Below are positions 24,706 to 35,303 of a DNA stretch of 64,000 bases, piece by piece. Origin of the DNA: Pseudoflavonifractor sp. AF19-9AC. GTDB lineage: Bacteria; Bacillota; Clostridia; Oscillospirales; Oscillospiraceae. A program made the translations under genes and the position numbers. The DNA lies in assembly GCF_003478995.1 (NCBI RefSeq), contig NZ_QUGI01000003.1:377203-441202 (forward strand), written 5' to 3'. The notes beneath the pieces were generated by a model. The model ran no database searches and was not told the DNA's origin. It saw only the letters and a list, made by a program, of their open reading frames with translations. Numbering within the stretch: the first letter of the stretch is position 1; the number at the start of each line of letters is the position of its first letter.

Positions 24706-26100
24706 ATGAGCACTGTGAAAAAAATCCCTCACCGCCTGTATTTGACCGAAGACCAGATGCCCCGCCAGTGGTTCAACCTGCGCTCGGCCATGCCGGAGCA
24801 GCCCGACCCTCTCATCCACCCCGGCACCCTTCAGCCCCTGGGGGTAAGCGATTTGGCTCCCATCTTCTGCGAGGAGCTGGCAAAGCAGGAGCTGGACGGC
24901 ACCACCCCCCATGTGGACATTCCCGAGGAGGTGCTGGAGGTTTACAAGATGTACCGCCCCTCCCCCCTCATCCGGGCCTATGAGCTGGAGAAGGCTCTGG
25001 GCACCCCCGCCCGCATCTACTACAAGTTTGAGGGCAATAACACCTCCGGCTCCCACAAGCTCAATTCCGCTGTGGCCCAGGCCTACTACGCCAAGATGCA
25101 GGGGCTCACCGGTGTCACCACCGAGACCGGTGCCGGCCAGTGGGGCACCGCCCTCAGCGAGGCCTGCTCATACTTCGGCCTCACCTGCGACGTTTACATG
25201 GTCAAGTGCTCCTATGAGCAGAAGCCCTTCCGCAAGGCGGTGATGGGAGTCTTTAACGCCAGTGTCACTCCCTCCCCCTCCATGACCACCGAAGCCGGGC
25301 GGAAAATTCTGGCCGAAAATCCGGGCACCACCGGCAGCCTGGGCTGCGCCATCTCCGAGGCGGTGGAGGCCGCCGTCCAGAGCGGCGGCAAGAAACGCTA
25401 TGTGCTGGGCAGCGTCCTCAACCAGGTGCTGCTCCACCAGTCCATCATCGGTCTGGAGAGCAAGCTGGCTATGGAGCAGCTGGGCGAGTACCCCGATGTA
25501 GTGGTGGGCTGCTCCGGCGGCGGCTCCAACCTGGGCGGCCTCATTGCCCCCTTCATGGCCGACAAGCTCCAGGGCGTAAAGAACCCCCGCATTGTGGCGG
25601 TGGAGCCCGCTTCCTGCCCCTCCTTTACCCGGGGCAAGTACGCCTACGACTTCTGCGACACCGGCAAGGTGACCCCTCTGGCCCGGATGTACACCCTGGG
25701 CTCCGGCTTCATCCCCTCCGCCAACCACGCCGGCGGCCTGCGCTACCACGGCATGAGCCCCATCCTCTCCAAGCTCTATCACGACGGATACATGGAGGCG
25801 GTGAGCTACAAGCAGTCCCAGGTCTTTGAGGCCGCGGTCCTCTTCGCCAAGCGGGAGACCATCCTCCCTGCCCCCGAGTCCGCCCATGCCATCAAGGGAG
25901 CCATCGACGAGGCCCTGAAGTGCAAGGAAACCGGCGAGGCCAAGACCATTCTCTTCGGTCTCACCGGAACCGGCTACTTCGACATGACCGCCTATGAGTC
26001 CTATCTCTCCGGCTCCATGACTGACTATGTCCCCACCGACGAGGACCTTCAGAAGGGCTTTGATTCCCTGCCCAAGATTCCCCAGAACAAGAACATTTAA
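24706..26100 (+). CDS. TrpB-like PLP-dependent tryptophan synthase beta subunit (TrpB2 type)
   Basis: 464 residues, longer than the 390-400 of standard TrpB and fitting the TrpB2 group. The PLP lysine is Lys118 in GSHKLNSA. The phosphate-binding loop is GCSGGGSNLGG and TETGAGQWG is the substrate-carboxylate loop. The N-terminal 70 residues (MPRQWFNLRSAMPEQPDPL) are characteristic of TrpB2. No trpA adjoins, as expected for a stand-alone enzyme using free indole and serine. Control by a Trp T-box supports tryptophan synthesis or indole salvage. ATG 24706 has AAAAGGAGA. A hairpin terminator follows at 26165. Confidence 0.92.
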   Translation: MSTVKKIPHRLYLTEDQMPRQWFNLRSAMPEQPDPLIHPGTLQPLGVSDLAPIFCEELAKQELDGTTPHVDIPEEVLEVYKMYRPSPLIRAYELEKALGTPARIYYKFEGNNTSGSHKLNSAVAQAYYAKMQGLTGVTTETGAGQWGTALSEACSYFGLTCDVYMVKCSYEQKPFRKAVMGVFNASVTPSPSMTTEAGRKILAENPGTTGSLGCAISEAVEAAVQSGGKKRYVLGSVLNQVLLHQSIIGLESKLAMEQLGEYPDVVVGCSGGGSNLGGLIAPFMADKLQGVKNPRIVAVEPASCPSFTRGKYAYDFCDTGKVTPLARMYTLGSGFIPSANHAGGLRYHGMSPILSKLYHDGYMEAVSYKQSQVFEAAVLFAKRETILPAPESAHAIKGAIDEALKCKETGEAKTILFGLTGTGYFDMTAYESYLSGSMTDYVPTDEDLQKGFDSLPKIPQNKNI

Positions 26101-26164
26101 CGTTCAATCTTTCAAATTTCTTAATCTTTTCTTCGAGCCTTTTTAATTCTCAGGGTGTATGATT

Positions 26165-26208
26165 CATAGTGCGGCAGAGAAAATGCTCTGCCGCACTATG
26201 GCTTTATT
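26165..26208 (+). terminator. Terminator of the TrpB-like gene
   Basis: CATAGTGCGGCAGAG pairs with CTCTGCCGCACTATG across a 6-base loop. The tail (GCTTTATT) is a modest U-run. Confidence 0.7.
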
Positions 26209-26222
26209 AAGATGGTGATTGT

Positions 26223-27092
26223 ATGTATTCCTCTCCGGATTCCGATAACCGTTCCAATGCCCCCAGGCGCTCCCGCTCCTCCCAGCGGCGGCGGAAACGC
26301 CGAAGCCCTCTGCCCAAGCTGTTTGCTGCCGGCGTTCTGCTGGGGCTGGCTATCTTCTTCCTGCCCCGGCTCTACGAAGGATTGTATTCCGCGCCTCAGC
26401 TTCCCCAGACCCTGACCGATGAATTGGAGGCCCTGGCGGACAGCCAGCCCGAGGCCCAGCCGCTGCTGGACCATCCCAACCGATACCCTCAGAAGCTTTT
26501 AGAGCTGGCCGCCCGCAACCCGGAGGCCCTGGACTTTGTGCTGGACTACCCCCAGAAAAAGGACGAGCCCGCCGCAAAAACGGTAGGCGAGGTACAAAAG
26601 GGGGAGTTCCCCCTGCTTCTGCAGTGGGATGAGCGCTGGGGCTACCAGACCTATGGGGATGGCCTGATGGGCCTCACCGGCTGCGGGCCCACCGTCCTGT
26701 CCATGGCGGTGTGCGGCCTGACGGGAGACAACACCATTACTCCCTGGGTGGTGGCCCGGTACGCCCAGGAGGCTGGCTGGTACGTAGATGGTTCCGGCTC
26801 CAGCTGGGATCTCATGCGGGAGGGCTGCCACCACTATGGCTTGCAGGCGGAGGAGCTCCCCTTGGACGAGGGAATCGTGACCCGGGAACTGGAAAAGGGA
26901 CACCCCGTCATATGCAGCATGGGTCCAGGCGACTTCACCACCAGCGGCCACTTCATTCTTCTCACTGGAATGGAGGACGGACAAATCTGCCTCAACGACC
27001 CCAACCGCCCCTCCAACAGCGAAAAGCGGTGGGATTTTGATACCCTGGCCTCTCAGATCCGCAATCTGTGGGCCTGTTCCCCGGTGGAGTAA
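26223..27092 (+). CDS. Membrane-anchored C39-like cysteine peptidase
   Basis: 289 residues. A very basic cytosolic N terminus (RRSRSSQRRRKRR) precedes one membrane helix (about 32-50), an external linker, and a papain-like C39_2 domain from about 125. The predicted catalytic set is Cys154 in LTGCGPT, His243 in TSGHFILLTG and Asp259 in LNDPN. The QWDERWGYQTYGDG segment is a usual entry to this domain. It likely cleaves a peptide outside the membrane; its substrate is unknown. The ribosome site before ATG 26223 is weak (GGTGATT). A bidirectional terminator follows. Confidence 0.8.
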   Translation: MYSSPDSDNRSNAPRRSRSSQRRRKRRSPLPKLFAAGVLLGLAIFFLPRLYEGLYSAPQLPQTLTDELEALADSQPEAQPLLDHPNRYPQKLLELAARNPEALDFVLDYPQKKDEPAAKTVGEVQKGEFPLLLQWDERWGYQTYGDGLMGLTGCGPTVLSMAVCGLTGDNTITPWVVARYAQEAGWYVDGSGSSWDLMREGCHHYGLQAEELPLDEGIVTRELEKGHPVICSMGPGDFTTSGHFILLTGMEDGQICLNDPNRPSNSEKRWDFDTLASQIRNLWACSPVE

Positions 27093-27114
27093 ATCCCTCA
27101 CTCCATCGATAAAA

Positions 27115-27163
27115 AATCCCCCGTGTTCTCTGCTTTGACAGAGAGCACGGGGGATTGATTTTT
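27115..27163. terminator. Bidirectional terminator between the C39-like peptidase and clpB
   Basis: AATCCCCCGTG-TTCTCTG pairs with CAGAGAG-CACGGGGGATT, with A-run before and TTTTT after. Confidence 0.85.
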
Positions 27164-27180
27164 ATGGCAGCACAGTTGGC

Positions 27181-29811
<2,631 letters not shown>

Positions 29812-29857
29812 ATGAAAGAAACCTCCTTTTTTGGGTTTCCATTTTTTGTATTAAGTT

Positions 29858-29884
29858 TTAGCACTCGCATTATCTAAGTGCTAA
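29858..29884. promoter_or_regulatory. CIRCE operator (HrcA binding site) of clpB
   Basis: TTAGCACTC-N9-AAGTGCTAA: consensus except one base in the second arm. It begins five bases after the -10 box on the minus strand, covering the start of transcription, as expected for HrcA repression. Confidence 0.9.
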
Positions 29885-29888
29885 AATT

Positions 29889-29917
29889 ATGATAGCCTAT
29901 TTCCTCCTATTTGACAA
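29889..29917 (-). promoter_or_regulatory. Promoter of clpB
   Basis: Minus strand TTGTCA (29917-29912), 17-bp spacer, TATCAT (29894-29889), immediately upstream of the CIRCE element. Confidence 0.75.
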
Positions 29918-29942
29918 GGGGGGCAGGCAAATTTTTTTAAAG

Positions 29943-29970
29943 AAAAGGCAGGCCCGCAGGCCTGCCTTTT
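29943..29970 (-). terminator. Terminator of the Hsp20 gene
   Basis: AAAAGGCAGG pairs with CCTGCCTTTT across an 8-base loop. On the minus strand T-rich sequence follows. It separates hsp20 from clpB, so the two are independent CIRCE units. Confidence 0.75.
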
Positions 29971-29984
29971 CCGCATATCCACCC

Positions 29985-30416
29985 TTACTGGATGGCGATC
30001 TTCCGGCTCTGGGGCTCGGGCTCACCCTGCTTGGGCAGAGTCAGCTTCAGCACGCCGTTTTCATAGCTGGCGCTGATGGCGTCTTCCTGAATGCCGGAGA
30101 CATTGAAGGAACGGGTGAAGCTGCCCACACGGCGCTCCCGGCAGACATACTTGCCGTTCTCGTCCTTGTTCTCCGTGGTCTCATCGTGCTTGGCGGTGAT
30201 GGTCAGCAGGCCATCCTGCAGGTGCAGGTCAATGTCCTCCTTCTGGAAACCAGGCAGGTCGGCCTCCAGCAGGAAGTGGTCGCCCTCGTCCTTGATATCG
30301 GTACGGAAGGCGGGCATCTGGCTGCGGTCCACGGGGAAGAAGCTGCGCTCAAAATCATCAAACAGGCTGTTCAAACTATTATTGGTGTAACGTCCAAAGG
30401 GAAGCAAACTATACAT
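29985..30416 (-). CDS. Hsp20/alpha-crystallin small heat shock protein
   Basis: 143 residues. The alpha-crystallin domain (about 38-135) shows FRTDIKDEGDHFLLEADLPGFQKEDIDLHLQDGLLTI and the GVLKLTLPK motif of the last strand. The C-terminal I-x-I-type motif (KIAIQ) is at the very end. It holds unfolding proteins for ClpB/DnaK. The ATG follows AAAGGAG. The N terminus (LLPFGRYTNNSLNSLFDDFERSFF) is typical of clostridial Hsp18. A CIRCE element lies 130 bases upstream. Confidence 0.95.
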   Translation of the reverse strand: MYSLLPFGRYTNNSLNSLFDDFERSFFPVDRSQMPAFRTDIKDEGDHFLLEADLPGFQKEDIDLHLQDGLLTITAKHDETTENKDENGKYVCRERRVGSFTRSFNVSGIQEDAISASYENGVLKLTLPKQGEPEPQSRKIAIQ

Positions 30417-30545
30417 AACTCAAAACTCCTTTCGGGCCGGGTTTCTGCGACACCTCGCCGTTCCCTGGGCCCTTCTTAACTTTGGCTTTAGTATAGCTCC
30501 GGATTATGAACAATTCTCGCAAACTTTATGTCCAAATTGTAAATT

Positions 30546-30572
30546 CTAGCACTCTCGAATATAGAGTGCTAA
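30546..30572. promoter_or_regulatory. CIRCE operator upstream of hsp20
   Basis: CTAGCACTC-N9-GAGTGCTAA, one mismatch to the consensus. Read on the minus strand it could overlap a promoter (TTAGCA, 18 bp, TAGAAT) driving hsp20. The leader from here to the hsp20 ATG is about 130 bases. Confidence 0.88.
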
Positions 30573-30599
30573 TTTCGCTTTTTCCATCTCCCCCTCTTC

Positions 30600-30628
30600 T
30601 TGCCGGAGGAATAAAAGAATGTTATACT
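30600..30628 (+). promoter_or_regulatory. Promoter of the 2-hydroxyacid dehydrogenase operon
   Basis: TTGCCG (30600-30605), 17-bp spacer, TATACT (30623-30628), 34 bases before the TTG start and divergent from the hsp20 CIRCE. Confidence 0.6.
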
Positions 30629-30662
30629 TGATTTTGTCGATTCTATTCCGGGAGGGATTTGT

Positions 30663-31652
30663 TTGAAGGTACTTATTTTTGGTTCTCAGGCCCGTTACCA
30701 GGCCTATCAGCCGGATTTTGTGGCCCAGCTGCCCGTGGAGCCGGTGTTCTGCCCCATTGACCAGCCTCTGCACGAGGCCGCCGCCCGGCACCCCGACGCT
30801 CAGGCCCTGTTTGTGGACGCCATCACCCCGGTGGACCGGGCCATGATGGAGCTGCTGCCCCAGCTGAAGCTCATCCACTCCGAGGGCGTAGCCTTTAACC
30901 GCATTGATCTGGAGGCCGCCCGGGAACGTGGTATTTTTGTGTGCAACAACAAGGGCTGCAACGCCGCCTCCGTGGCCGAGCACACGGTCATGCTCATGCT
31001 CATGGCTCTGCGCCACGGCATTACCGGCCACAACGCCGTCAAAGCCGGACAACAAATTACCATGAAGGAGGACGTAATGGCCTCCGACTCTCCGGAGCTG
31101 GGTCTGTGCACCGTGGGTCTTGTGGGTTTTGGCGACATCGCCCAGGCCACCGCCCGCCGCCTCCAGCCCTTCGGCTGCCCCATCTATTACTACGCCCCTC
31201 ACCGCCGCTCTGAAGAGGTGGAACAGGACTTCGGCGTCACCTACCTGCCCCTGGAGGAGCTGGCCGCCCGGTGTGACATTCTCTCCCTCCACTGCGCGGT
31301 GACCGATGAGACCCGTGAGATGGTCAATGCGGACCTCCTCTCCAAAATGAAGCCCACCGCCATTCTGGTAAATACCGCCCGGGGCGACCTGCTGGACAAC
31401 CAGGCAGTTCGTCAGGCCCTCATGGAGGGACGTCTGGGCGGCATCGCCGTGGACACTCTGGCGCCCGAGCCCACCCCCGCCGACCACCCTCTGGTGGATC
31501 TGCCTCCTGAGGTGCAGGACCGGGCCATCTACTCCCCCCACCTGGGCGGCATCACCGGCGGCTCCTTCCGCCGGGCCCACGCCAACATGTGGAACAGCCT
31601 GCGCCTGGTGCTGGAGGGCAAGCGCCCCAACTTCATCGTCAACGGACTGTAA
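30663..31652 (+). CDS. D-isomer-specific 2-hydroxyacid dehydrogenase
   Basis: 329 residues. The NAD-binding Rossmann domain has VGLVGFGDIAQATARRL. The family catalytic triad is visible as Arg in VNTARGD, Glu in LAPEPTP and His in SPHLGGITGGSF. The N-terminal NNKGCNAASVAEHTV is the usual substrate-side motif. It reduces a 2-keto acid or oxidises a D-2-hydroxy acid in the cytoplasm, substrate unknown. The start is a TTG at 30663, seven bases after GGGAGG. It is followed 10 bases later by the DUF1294 gene. Confidence 0.88.
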   Translation: MKVLIFGSQARYQAYQPDFVAQLPVEPVFCPIDQPLHEAAARHPDAQALFVDAITPVDRAMMELLPQLKLIHSEGVAFNRIDLEAARERGIFVCNNKGCNAASVAEHTVMLMLMALRHGITGHNAVKAGQQITMKEDVMASDSPELGLCTVGLVGFGDIAQATARRLQPFGCPIYYYAPHRRSEEVEQDFGVTYLPLEELAARCDILSLHCAVTDETREMVNADLLSKMKPTAILVNTARGDLLDNQAVRQALMEGRLGGIAVDTLAPEPTPADHPLVDLPPEVQDRAIYSPHLGGITGGSFRRAHANMWNSLRLVLEGKRPNFIVNGL

Positions 31653-31662
31653 AGGAGTTTCT

Positions 31663-31947
31663 ATGCCCGCCTTTCTCATAAAAGCCGCCCTCGTCTGGCT
31701 GGCTGCCCTCAATCTCATTGCCTTCATCCTCATGGGGCTGGACAAATGGAAGGCCCGGCGAGGCGCCTGGCGCATCCCGGAAAAGACGCTGTTTCTGGCC
31801 GCCCTGTTGGGGGGAGCTCTGGGCGGCACGGTGGGGATGCATCTCTTCCACCACAAAACCCGTCACTGGTATTTCCGCTTCGGCTTTCCCATTTTGCTGG
31901 TTCTCCAGCTGCTGCTGGCCGGATTTCTGGCCTTCCGACTTCAATAA
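31663..31947 (+). CDS. DUF1294 family small membrane protein
   Basis: 94 residues. Two to three membrane helices flank the family core: FILMGLDKWKARRGAWRIPEKTLFLAALLGGALGGTVGMHLFHHKTRH. The W-R-I-P-E-x2-L and GG-x2-G-x4-M-x2-F-x-HKT-x-H strings are diagnostic of DUF1294. Function is unknown; some members are fused to cold-shock domains. ATG 31663 has AAAGGAG. It is the last gene of the operon before a bidirectional terminator. Confidence 0.88.
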   Translation: MPAFLIKAALVWLAALNLIAFILMGLDKWKARRGAWRIPEKTLFLAALLGGALGGTVGMHLFHHKTRHWYFRFGFPILLVLQLLLAGFLAFRLQ

Positions 31948-31985
31948 AAAATCCCCTGCTGTCCACAGACAGCAGGGGATTTTTC
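31946..31985. terminator. Bidirectional terminator
   Basis: AAAAATCCCCTGCTGT pairs with an AGCAGGGGATTTTT arm. It separates DUF1294 from the convergent P-type-ATPase-like gene. Confidence 0.8.
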
Positions 31986-31989
31986 ATGT

Positions 31990-34257
31990 TCAGAACCGGT
32001 GCACCCATCCGGAGGAGAACCAGACGGGCATCAGCCAGGCCACAGAATAAATGAGCAGGTTCAACGGGGAAAGGGAACCGTAGGCCACAGCGGACACCAG
32101 ATAGGCCGCCAGGGCCATGCCCAGAACCGCACTCATACAGCACAGCACTGCACCCACCCGGGCGGCCCGGCGGAGGCGGCGTGCCGCGGTAACGGCCTCG
32201 GCAAAGGGGAAGATACCCTCCCGGCACAAAAGGGCGGTGAGGGTGTCCCCGTGGGATTGCTCCGGGTCGGACAGCTCCCGGCGGCGCTCCACCGGCGGGA
32301 AGTCCATCTTGTCCGCCGCCAGCTTGAACCGCTGCTGAAGCATGGCGGGAATGAGGTTAAAGTCCCGGGTAGCCAGCACCAGCCCGATTTTCTCTCCCAT
32401 CAGCTCCTCCACCGAGGGGAAAACCGTATCGGGCAGGGTATAATTCAGGGCGAAAATGCCCGCCAGCTCTCCGTTGATGGCGCAGAACACGGCACTTTTT
32501 ACGTTCAGGCCCGGGGGCAGAGGAATTTCCATCAGGTTCATGAAGGCTGCCGAGCCCACCAGCACCTGGTCCCCCCGGATGTTGGCGGACAGACCACCGC
32601 CCTCGTAGCAGCACAGGCGCTCGGCGTTGCGCAGCAGTCCGCCCATGGCCCGCAGCTGCTCATGGAACAGCCGGGCCAGGCCGCTGCCCGCATCCCGCAG
32701 GAGGGTGGCCGTATAGGCCATCACCCGCTCCATGGGGAAATTTCCCATGACCTTATAGCCATTAAACTCCACATAGCCCGGGGGGAACAGGTCGGTATCG
32801 GTAATGAGCACCCGCCCGCCCCGGCGGGACCCGGCCACTCCCGGCCACCCGGCCAGAGCCGCACCGCTCTGGCTCAGGCGGCGGGCCAGCTTGTGGAAGG
32901 ACCGGCCGTAGGCCAGACCGCTGCCAAAGGCGGCGGAGGCGCTGAACAGCGCCGACAGGCCCCAGGCCAGATTTTCTGTGTGTCCCGTACCCACCGTGGC
33001 CAGCATGGCCAGTACCAGGTCGCCCAGCAGCAGCAGCGGGCAGACCCGGTGGAAAATCCGCTGGGCTCCGTCGTCCATCTGAATCTGACTGCCGAAGCCC
33101 TCTGCCGTGCCCGACCACTTGGTATAGGCGTCCCGGCCGTTCCACTTTCCCTCATCCTGAGTCACCCGGTAGGGGCTGGAAGAGGCCGCCGCCACCCGGC
33201 AGGACAGCCGCTGGGCGCAGCGCTTATGATACCGACCGTGGAGCAGCAGGAAGAGATCTGCCAGCACCACCACCGTATAGGGGAGGCGCAATTCCTCTCT
33301 CGGCTCCAGAGCCAGAAGGATTCCATCCGCCAGGGTAAAGAGACAGGCCAGGGCAGCCAGGGTGTCCATTTCCACCTTGCCCCGGAAGGCCCGGCCAATG
33401 CCGGTCCCCAGCACATCCAGTGACAGGAGCGCGCCCGCGCCCAGCAGGCCCACGGCAATCCAGCCCTGTACCTGCACCCCGTCCAGCGGAGGCAACCAGA
33501 CAAATCCGGCGGCGGGAATGACCAGCTGGACCAGGGCGGCCACAGCCAGGAGAAACACCAGGAGCGCGCGGGTGCGAAGACCCTTCAGGCCCTTTCCGTA
33601 GGTTCGGGCCAGCTCCTGAGGCGGCGTGTCCGGCGGAGGCGGCTCCACCTTGGGCGGGCGGCGGAATCGCCGCACATCCTCCTCCGGCTCCTCCTCCTGG
33701 TCAGTACCAGGAATCAGCCGCTCCAGGCGGCGCACCTCCTCCGGGTCGGTGCGCTCGTCCTCCTCAAACATCCGGTCGGCGTAATCGTCCGCCTTCCGGG
33801 TCACGCCCTTCAAAAAGGAGCCCAGGACGCTCTCCTCTTCCGGGAACTGGATGACTTCGTTTTCCTCTTCCTCGGAATCCTCCTCGTCAGAGGCCTCGTC
33901 CTCCTGCTCCTCGTCCGGTTCTTCCTCGGCGTCCTCCTCGGGCATCAAGCTGTGAGGCTGCTCCTCATCCTCCGGCTCGTCCTCCTCATCCGACTCCTGC
34001 CGGACCATTTTCCCAGGGAAGGAGACGACCTTTGCCTGGTTGGAGGTGTGGGGTCGGCGGGGAGGCGTGGGCCAGGGGAGGTCCACCTCCTCCTTCCCGG
34101 TCTGCACCGGTACAGCCCTTCTTCCCGCAGGGCGGCCCGTTCCAAACTCCGCCAGAATGTCGTCCAGAGAAAATCCATCCCCGTCGGCTTCCCCGATGAG
34201 CGATTTGACCTGCTGCAGGTCGTCGTTGTTCAGTTGTTTCTTATCGCGGTCGCCCAT
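31990..34257 (-). CDS. Degenerate P-type-ATPase-like membrane protein with acidic N-terminal tail
   Basis: 755 residues. Residues 1-80 are polar. About 85-145 is extremely acidic (long Glu/Asp runs), and up to about 220 is charged and Pro-rich. The rest has the plan of a heavy-metal P-type ATPase: helices from about 232, a shortened actuator-like region, two helices, then RVLITDTDLFPPG near 485 where DKTGT should be. An N-domain-like segment with GDQVLVGSAAFMN lies near 560, and two final helices. The TGES, DKTGT and GDGxNDxP motifs and the CPC-type metal site are all absent, so it should not pump. It may be a regulatory or scaffold pseudo-ATPase. It lies 37 bases after rlmB. Its own function is unknown. 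Confidence 0.65.
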   Translation of the reverse strand: MGDRDKKQLNNDDLQQVKSLIGEADGDGFSLDDILAEFGTGRPAGRRAVPVQTGKEEVDLPWPTPPRRPHTSNQAKVVSFPGKMVRQESDEEDEPEDEEQPHSLMPEEDAEEEPDEEQEDEASDEEDSEEEENEVIQFPEEESVLGSFLKGVTRKADDYADRMFEEDERTDPEEVRRLERLIPGTDQEEEPEEDVRRFRRPPKVEPPPPDTPPQELARTYGKGLKGLRTRALLVFLLAVAALVQLVIPAAGFVWLPPLDGVQVQGWIAVGLLGAGALLSLDVLGTGIGRAFRGKVEMDTLAALACLFTLADGILLALEPREELRLPYTVVVLADLFLLLHGRYHKRCAQRLSCRVAAASSSPYRVTQDEGKWNGRDAYTKWSGTAEGFGSQIQMDDGAQRIFHRVCPLLLLGDLVLAMLATVGTGHTENLAWGLSALFSASAAFGSGLAYGRSFHKLARRLSQSGAALAGWPGVAGSRRGGRVLITDTDLFPPGYVEFNGYKVMGNFPMERVMAYTATLLRDAGSGLARLFHEQLRAMGGLLRNAERLCCYEGGGLSANIRGDQVLVGSAAFMNLMEIPLPPGLNVKSAVFCAINGELAGIFALNYTLPDTVFPSVEELMGEKIGLVLATRDFNLIPAMLQQRFKLAADKMDFPPVERRRELSDPEQSHGDTLTALLCREGIFPFAEAVTAARRLRRAARVGAVLCCMSAVLGMALAAYLVSAVAYGSLSPLNLLIYSVAWLMPVWFSSGWVHRF

Positions 34258-34294
34258 GGATCCGTTCCTCGGTCTGTGTTTTAAGTGAAAAAGT

Positions 34295-35083
34295 TCAGCC
34301 CTCGCCCATGCGCTGGCGCACGGCCTCGTAAAGCAGCACAGCTGCCGCAGCCGAGGCGTTCAGAGAGTTGATCTTGCCAAACATGGGGATGGAGACGGTA
34401 AAGTCACAGTTCTCCGTCACCAGACGGCCCATGCCCTCTCCCTCACTGCCGATGACAATGGCGGCGGGGCCCTTCAAATCGGCCTTATAGAGGGAGGTGG
34501 TCCCCTGGGCGGCGGTGCCGAAGACCCAGATTCCCTCTTCCTTCAGCTCCTTCAGCAGGGTGGGCAGGTTGGGCACCCGGGCCACGGGCACATGGGCCAC
34601 TGCCCCCGCGGAGGTCTTGGCCACCACGGCGGTCAGTCCGGCGGAGCGGCGCTTGGGGATGATCACCCCGTGGGCACCGGCGGCGTCGGCGGTGCGGATC
34701 ACCGCGCCCAGATTGTGGGGATCGCTGAGCTCGTCACACACCACGATGAGAGGGGGCTCCCCCTTCTCCCGGGCGATGTTCAGGATATCCTCTACACTGG
34801 CGTACTCCCGCACGGCCGCCTGGGCAATGACACCCTGGTGAGAGTGGGTACGGCTCATGTTGTCCAGCTTGCGCCGGTCAGCGTCCACCACCACAATGCC
34901 CTTCTCCCGGGCCGTGGACGCAATGTGCCCCAGAGCGGCGTCATGCTCGCCCTTCAGCAGAAAAATTTTATCAATGGCCACGCCGGCACGCAGCGCTTCA
35001 ATCACCGCGTTGCGGCCCTCGATGATTCCGTCGTTCTCCGTCTCCACCGGCGCGGAGCGGCGCAGGGGCGGTCTGTTGTTCAT
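34295..35083 (-). CDS. rlmB: TrmH/RlmB family 23S rRNA 2'-O-methyltransferase
   Basis: 262 residues. The substrate-binding domain (GIIEGRNAVIEALRAGVAIDKIFLLKG) precedes a SPOUT knot domain with the three TrmH motifs: DPHNLGAVIRTADAAGAHGVI, AIVIGSEGEGM and SIPMFGKINSLNASAAAAVLLYE. It methylates a ribosomal guanosine (G2251 in E. coli numbering) using AdoMet. I chose ATG 35083, which has GGGAGG nine bases upstream; the frame also opens at 35110 without a site. The P-type-ATPase-like gene downstream is probably co-transcribed. Confidence 0.9.
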   Translation of the reverse strand: MNNRPPLRRSAPVETENDGIIEGRNAVIEALRAGVAIDKIFLLKGEHDAALGHIASTAREKGIVVVDADRRKLDNMSRTHSHQGVIAQAAVREYASVEDILNIAREKGEPPLIVVCDELSDPHNLGAVIRTADAAGAHGVIIPKRRSAGLTAVVAKTSAGAVAHVPVARVPNLPTLLKELKEEGIWVFGTAAQGTTSLYKADLKGPAAIVIGSEGEGMGRLVTENCDFTVSIPMFGKINSLNASAAAAVLLYEAVRQRMGEG

Positions 35084-35127
35084 GCCTGCATCCTCCCAGT
35101 TCAATTCCATTCGACAGGTACTGTTCA

Positions 35128-35156
35128 GTATATCATATTTACCCGCCCGGTGGAAG
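35128..35156 (-). promoter_or_regulatory. Possible promoter of rlmB
   Basis: Minus strand TTCCAC (35156-35151), 17-bp spacer, TATACT (35133-35128). The -35 is weak. Confidence 0.45.
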
Positions 35157-35214
35157 TGGCAAATTGCCCGACAGGGTTTTTTCTTCTTTCACAGAAAGTT
35201 TACACCCCTCTTCC

Positions 35215-35243
35215 TTGTTTTTAAAAAAGGAATGTGCTATCAT
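35215..35243 (+). promoter_or_regulatory. Promoter of ftsH
   Basis: TTGTTT (35215-35220), 17-bp spacer, TATCAT (35238-35243), 60 bases before the TTG start. Confidence 0.6.
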
Positions 35244-35303
35244 AAACTCCAGTCCATCCTGTTTGATCAGGAAAATTATAGGGAAACACGGAGGTATTCT
35301 CCT

